64,000 bases of DNA from Flavivirga jejuensis (GTDB lineage: Bacteria; Bacteroidota; Bacteroidia; Flavobacteriales; Flavobacteriaceae). Under the pieces are notes generated by a model, which saw only the letters and a program-made list of their open reading frames with translations, had not been told where the DNA came from and made no database searches. Numbering within the stretch: position 1 is the first letter of the stretch; every line of letters starts with the position of its first letter. Both the position numbers and the translations under genes were made by a program. Below are positions 60,319-64,000 of the stretch, one piece after another. The stretch spans positions 428,147 through 492,146 of the forward strand of contig NZ_JAUOEL010000005.1 of the NCBI RefSeq assembly GCF_030540765.1, written 5' to 3'.

Positions 60319-60825
60319 ATGGTTGAAACAAATAGACTTTTAGTTAAAAAATTCACTTTAAAAGATGCCTCTTTTTTTAAGGAACTAGTAAATACCCCAA
60401 ATTGGTTAAAATATATTGGCGATAGAAATGTAAAAACAATCAACGATGCAGAAGCCTATATAAAAAACAATCATTTTAAAAGTTATGATACTTTAGGCTT
60501 TGGATTTTATAAACTTCTACTAAAAGAAGAAAACAACAAACCTATAGGTTCTTGTGGATTGGTAAAAAGAGAAGGATTGGATGATGTAGATATAGGTTTT
60601 GCTTTTCTTCCTGAATACGAAGGTAAAGGATTTGGATATGAGTCTTCTATTGCTGTTTTAAAAATAGCTAAAGAACAATTTCACCTAAAAAAAGTTGTTG
60701 CCATTGCATCTCCAACAAATTTAAATTCTATTAAACTATTAGAAAAATTAGGATTAATCTTTGAAAAAAAGGTAAAACCTTTTGAAGATGAAAAAGAACT
60801 TCTGTTATTTGCAAAAAGTTTATAA
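60319..60825 (+). CDS. GNAT-family N-acetyltransferase (RimJ/RimL type)
   Basis: A 168-residue acetyltransferase. ATG 60319 is chosen over GTG 60316. It starts ETNRLLVKKFTLKDASFFKE; the acetyl-CoA site is the LPEYEGKGFGYESSIAVLKI segment (Q/RxxGxG/A-like), and the tail NLNSIKLLEKLGLIFEKKVK is typical of RimJ-type enzymes. The substrate is unknown. Confidence 0.9.
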   Translation: MVETNRLLVKKFTLKDASFFKELVNTPNWLKYIGDRNVKTINDAEAYIKNNHFKSYDTLGFGFYKLLLKEENNKPIGSCGLVKREGLDDVDIGFAFLPEYEGKGFGYESSIAVLKIAKEQFHLKKVVAIASPTNLNSIKLLEKLGLIFEKKVKPFEDEKELLLFAKSL

Positions 60826-60834
60826 ATAAATTTA

Positions 60835-60860
60835 TCATTCCTGCGAAGACAGGAATCCGT
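60835..60860. repeat. intergenic palindromic repeat (first copy; second at 61231-61260)
   Basis: ATTCCTG/CAGGAAT flank CGAAGA in the gap between the GNAT and DUF4286 genes. A diverged copy (TCATTCCTGCAAAGGCAAGAA) occurs in the gap before rsmA near 61231. Elements with TCATTCCTGCGAAGG are common between genes in many bacteria of this group. Confidence 0.7.
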
Positions 60861-60872
60861 AAACAGACTAAA

Positions 60873-61196
60873 ATGATAATTTACAACGTAACAGCAAACA
60901 TAGATGAAAGTATTCATGACGAATGGTTAACATGGATAAAAGAACATATCCCTCAAGTATTAGCTACTGGTAAATTTGAAAAAGCAACATTAACCAGGGT
61001 TTTGGTAGAAGAAGACATGGGCGGTTTAACATATTCTATTCAATATAGATCATATTCGCGAGAAGCTTTAGATGCTTACTATAGAGAAGATGCCGAAAAA
61101 TTAAGGAATGATGGGCAAAAAAGATTCGCAGATAAGATGTTAGCCTTTAGAACAGAACTTGAGATCATTGATGAATATAAGGTGGAATTTAAATAG
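60873..61196 (+). CDS. DUF4286 protein
   Basis: A 107-residue soluble protein matching DUF4286: MIIYNVTANIDESIHDEWLT at the start, then EEDMGGLTYSIQYRSYSREA and RKF-type FADKMLAFRTELEIID. Stress-responsive A/B-barrel-like fold is possible. A normal-length flavobacterial member. Function unknown. Confidence 0.85.
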   Translation: MIIYNVTANIDESIHDEWLTWIKEHIPQVLATGKFEKATLTRVLVEEDMGGLTYSIQYRSYSREALDAYYREDAEKLRNDGQKRFADKMLAFRTELEIIDEYKVEFK

Positions 61197-61293
61197 TGTC
61201 TGTTTCCAACCAGAAACTAAATAGCTTTTGTCATTCCTGCAAAGGCAAGAATTCATATATAAACTTTATTTTAGCATTTAAAAGATACCACCT

Positions 61294-62088
61294 GTGGCTA
61301 ATAACTCCAACCGACATCAAGTAAAAGCAAAAAAATATTTAGGACAGCATTTTTTAAATGATGAAACTGTTGCGGAAAAAATAGCCGATACACTTGCCTT
61401 AAAAGACTATAAAAATGTTTTAGAGATAGGTCCAGGTATGGGCGTGTTAACTAAGTATTTATTAAAAAAAGATATCACAACCTATGTGATAGAAATAGAT
61501 ACAGAATCGGTAGAATATTTACAGGCAAACTACTTAAATTTAGCTCCAAGAATCATAGAAAAAGATTTCTTAAAGTACGATTTAAATGATGTTTTTAATC
61601 AAGAGCCGTTCGCTATTATAGGGAATTTTCCATACAATATATCTACCCAAATAGTTTTTAAAACTTTAGAAATGCGTGATCAAATTCCTGAATTTTCTGG
61701 GATGTTTCAAAAAGAAGTAGCGCAGCGTATTTGTTCTAAAGCAGGTAGTAAAGTGTATGGAATTTTATCGGTTTTAACCCAAGCGTATTATGATGCAGAA
61801 TATTTATTTACGGTGCCACCAGATGTTTTTAATCCGCCACCAAAAGTAGAATCGGGCGTATTGCGACTCATTAGAAAAAAAAATTATGCATTACCATGTG
61901 ATGATGCTTTATTCTTTAGAGTCGTAAAAACAGCGTTTCAACAACGCAGAAAAACACTTCGTAATAGTTTAAAAACATTTGATTTATCAGATAATTTAAA
62001 AGCAAATGTTATATTTGACAAACGTCCAGAACAATTAGCAGTTCAGGAGTTTATAGAACTCACCCAGCTAATTGAAAAGGACACATAA
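61294..62088 (+). CDS. rsmA: 16S rRNA dimethyladenosine transferase, GTG start
   Basis: A 264-residue RsmA (KsgA) that dimethylates two adjacent adenines near the 3' end of 16S r[23 protein letters not shown] begins the enzyme. [17 protein letters not shown] is the S-adenosylmethionine site, and [15 protein letters not shown] carries the catalytic NFPY. No ATG is in frame; GTG 61294 fits the usual N-terminus. Confidence 0.95.
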   Translation: MANNSNRHQVKAKKYLGQHFLNDETVAEKIADTLALKDYKNVLEIGPGMGVLTKYLLKKDITTYVIEIDTESVEYLQANYLNLAPRIIEKDFLKYDLNDVFNQEPFAIIGNFPYNISTQIVFKTLEMRDQIPEFSGMFQKEVAQRICSKAGSKVYGILSVLTQAYYDAEYLFTVPPDVFNPPPKVESGVLRLIRKKNYALPCDDALFFRVVKTAFQQRRKTLRNSLKTFDLSDNLKANVIFDKRPEQLAVQEFIELTQLIEKDT

Positions 62089-63475
62089 ATTCAAGCATTT
62101 GTCTGAAGAATTAGAAAACATACAATTTGAATTAACGGAAGATTTAATTAATCGGGTTGAAGGCCTCATCGAAAAAAATGATGATAAGGCATTACAAAAT
62201 CTTTTAAAAGACTTTCATTACGCAGATATTGCCGAAATTTTAGATGAAATAAGTCTAGAAGAGGCTATCTACGTTATTAAATTATTGGATTCTGAGACAA
62301 CTTCAGATGTCTTGATGGAAATCGATGAAGACAATCGAGAAAAGGTATTAAAAAATCTTTCAGCCAAAGAGATTGCCGAAGAAGTTGAGGAATTAGATAC
62401 CGATGATGCTGCAGATATTATATTGGAACTTCCAGAAGAGCGTCAACAAGAAGTTATTTCGAAAATTGAAGATGAGGAACACAAGGCGGAAATTACAGAA
62501 CTTATAACTTATGACGAGGATACTGCAGGTGGACTCATGGCAAAAGAGCTTGTAAAAGTTTATGAAACCTGGACAGTTGCAGGTTGTTTACGACGTATTA
62601 GAGGACAAGCCAAAGAAGTTACTAGAGTACACTCCATATATGTGGTGGATAAGCAAGAAAAATTAATTGGACGCTTATCTTTAAAAGATCTTATTGTTGC
62701 CAAAAGCGACCAGAAAATTGCTGATATTTATATCTCTAATGTAGATTTTGTTGGCGTTGATGATGATGTTGAAGATGTTGCTAAAGTGATGGCTAAGTAC
62801 GATTTAGAAGCCATCCCAGTAGTTGATGAAAACCAAATTTTATTAGGGAGAATAACCATTGATGATATTGTAGATGTTTTAAAAGAAGAAGCAGAAAAAG
62901 ATTATCAATTAGCAGCGGGTATTACTGGAGATGTAGAAGCCGATGATAGTATTTTAGAACTTACAAGAGCACGATTACCATGGCTATTTTTAGGACTAGT
63001 AGGTGGTGTAGGTGCCTTTTTAATTATGGAAGGGTTTCAGGATTCATTTAAAGAAAAAGCCATCCTTTTCTTTTTTACACCTTTAATTGCAGCTATGGCT
63101 GGTAATGTTGGTGTACAATCTAGCGCGATTATTGTACAAGGGCTTGCTAACGACGATGTTAGAGGGAGTGTTAACGGTAGGCTAATAAAAGAAATGCTTT
63201 TAGCAGCATTAAATGGTATTATACTGGCTATTTTTTTATTTTTATTTGTTTGGTTTTACAAAGGAGAACTAGACAAAGCTATAGCAATATCGGTTTCATT
63301 AGTAATGGTGATTATAGTTGCAGGTTTAATAGGAACTTTTGTTCCTTTGTTTTTAAATAAACGCGGAGTAGACCCCGCCATAGCTACAGGACCGTTTATA
63401 ACTACCAGCAATGATATTTTAGGAATTCTTCTTTATTTTTGGATAGCCGAATTAATAATAGCCTTTTTTGGTTAA
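62072..63475 (+). CDS. mgtE: MgtE-type magnesium transporter
   Basis: A 467-residue MgtE. The N-terminal acidic domain spans about 17-135 ([20 protein letters not shown]), then two CBS domains (about 140-275, [20 protein letters not shown] and [20 protein letters not shown]). Five membrane helices form the C-terminal channel, with [20 protein letters not shown] and the P-D containing end. No ATG is available at the N-terminus; TTG 62072 overlaps the end of rsmA by 17 bases, and a later start (for example near 62108) would also be possible. Confidence 0.94.
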   Translation: MKRTHKFKHLSEELENIQFELTEDLINRVEGLIEKNDDKALQNLLKDFHYADIAEILDEISLEEAIYVIKLLDSETTSDVLMEIDEDNREKVLKNLSAKEIAEEVEELDTDDAADIILELPEERQQEVISKIEDEEHKAEITELITYDEDTAGGLMAKELVKVYETWTVAGCLRRIRGQAKEVTRVHSIYVVDKQEKLIGRLSLKDLIVAKSDQKIADIYISNVDFVGVDDDVEDVAKVMAKYDLEAIPVVDENQILLGRITIDDIVDVLKEEAEKDYQLAAGITGDVEADDSILELTRARLPWLFLGLVGGVGAFLIMEGFQDSFKEKAILFFFTPLIAAMAGNVGVQSSAIIVQGLANDDVRGSVNGRLIKEMLLAALNGIILAIFLFLFVWFYKGELDKAIAISVSLVMVIIVAGLIGTFVPLFLNKRGVDPAIATGPFITTSNDILGILLYFWIAELIIAFFG

Positions 63476-63654
63476 AGTTATACGCTGTTTGTGAAATAGT
63501 TTCTGGATTGTCATGTTTGCTTTTCGTTTCAGCCTTTTGCATTATTGTGAAGTCTGGTGATCTATTCAATTTTAAGGATTATTTGGTACTTGATTTATTT
63601 AATAATAGACAGAGAAGTATGATTAGTTTTTTTGGAATTAGTTTGGCGAATTAA

Positions 63655-64000
63655 TAGTTATTATGCTTTGAGGTAACTAAAAAGACTTCTTTTTTTGTTC
63701 TAGTTGCTAAGTGGTCTGAGTCTTTTGATGTATTGGTCTCGCAAAGACGCTAAGACGCAAAGTAATCTCATTATTAGTTTTTTAGAATCGTCCTTAATAA
63801 ATTATTATGCTTTAAGCTAACTGAAAATGAGTCTTTTTTCTTGGTTCTAAGAGTGAAGCGGTCTTGGGTTTTTTGACGTATTGGTCTCGCAAAGACGCTA
63901 AGACGCAAAGTAATCTCATTATTAGTTTTTTTAGAATCATCCTTGATAAATTATTATGCTTTAAGCTAACTGAAAATGAGTCTTTTTTCTTGGTTCTAAG
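63655..64000. repeat. tandem repeat of about 149 bp, running off the window
   Basis: A unit beginning TTATTATGCTTTAAG, then CTGAAAATGAGTC, then CTCGCAAAGACGC, TAAGACGCAAAGTAATCTC and ATTATTAG recurs with a period of 148-149 bp. Units start near 63660 (diverged), 63801 and 63950; the second and third agree almost base for base. CGCAAAGACGCTAAGACGC inside each unit has internal direct repeats. No credible gene is present. The array continues past 64000. Confidence 0.85.

Noticed and set aside
63439..63654. Plus-strand frame overlapping the end of mgtE
   Set aside because: It starts inside mgtE with a TTG, has no family features, and runs into the repeat array.

Overview
The window is AT-rich, densely coded DNA from a marine-type member of the Bacteroidota, most likely family Flavobacteriaceae. 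The grounds are a complete bat (aerotolerance) operon, proteins with gliding-type (type IX) C-terminal sorting domains, TPR histidine kinases, DUF2490/DUF4286 proteins, weak Shine-Dalgarno signals and many promoters with the Bacteroidota -7 box TAnnTTTG. No rRNA genes, CRISPR arrays or replication origin were seen.

Layout. (1) 1-8520: the bat operon (end of a probable DUF58 gene, a membrane protein, batA, batB, an inserted peroxiredoxin, batC, batD, batE, a small membrane protein). (2) 8614-14349: a bicarbonate/CO2 block (SulP, universal stress protein, beta-carbonic anhydrase, DUF2490, SulP). (3) 14391-23518: housekeeping genes (cvpA, pheS, gpsA, a LysM/BON protein, nadD-gmk-yicC on the minus strand) and a formylglycine-generating-enzyme-like lipoprotein. 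(4) 23519-24767: decayed DNA with two gene fragments and repeats. (5) 24768-28071: an amino-sugar pair (MFS permease and a nagB-deacetylase fusion). (6) 28288-39609: an 11.3-kb genomic island bounded by direct repeats of the tRNA-Leu 3' end and its terminator. It carries a two-component system, small-protein operons, a TerB-like/coiled-coil/VWA operon, a secreted nuclease and a transposase fragment. (7) 39599-40015: intact tRNA-Leu, a GIY-YIG nuclease gene and a broken tRNA-Leu 5' copy. (8) 40160-42504: prs, rplY, pth. (9) 42651-56725: an old tandem duplication of a [metalloprotease, ribF, HTTM] unit. One copy has lost HTTM. The other has lost ribF, and its protease is split by a 4,190-bp transposase-less mobile cassette with inverted ends and an exact 8-bp target duplication. 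(10) 56770-64000: serS, small and TPR proteins, rsmA, mgtE and a tandem repeat running off the end.

How parts work together. The bat proteins form a membrane VWA/TPR complex. The two SulP carriers, carbonic anhydrase and Usp look like one inorganic-carbon module. The MFS permease and NagB fusion would import and catabolise amino sugar. In the island, a TTAC...GTAA palindrome recurs at three intergenic sites around the kinase/regulator pair. At two of them it lies exactly 21 nt upstream of a TAnnTTTG box. I infer a local regulon controlling two operons of small envelope or stress proteins.

The strongest new observations are the mobile cassette at 48399-52588, the tRNA-Leu island with its palindrome regulon, and the tandem protease-ribF duplication. 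All protein family names come from reading motifs by eye; no database search was run.
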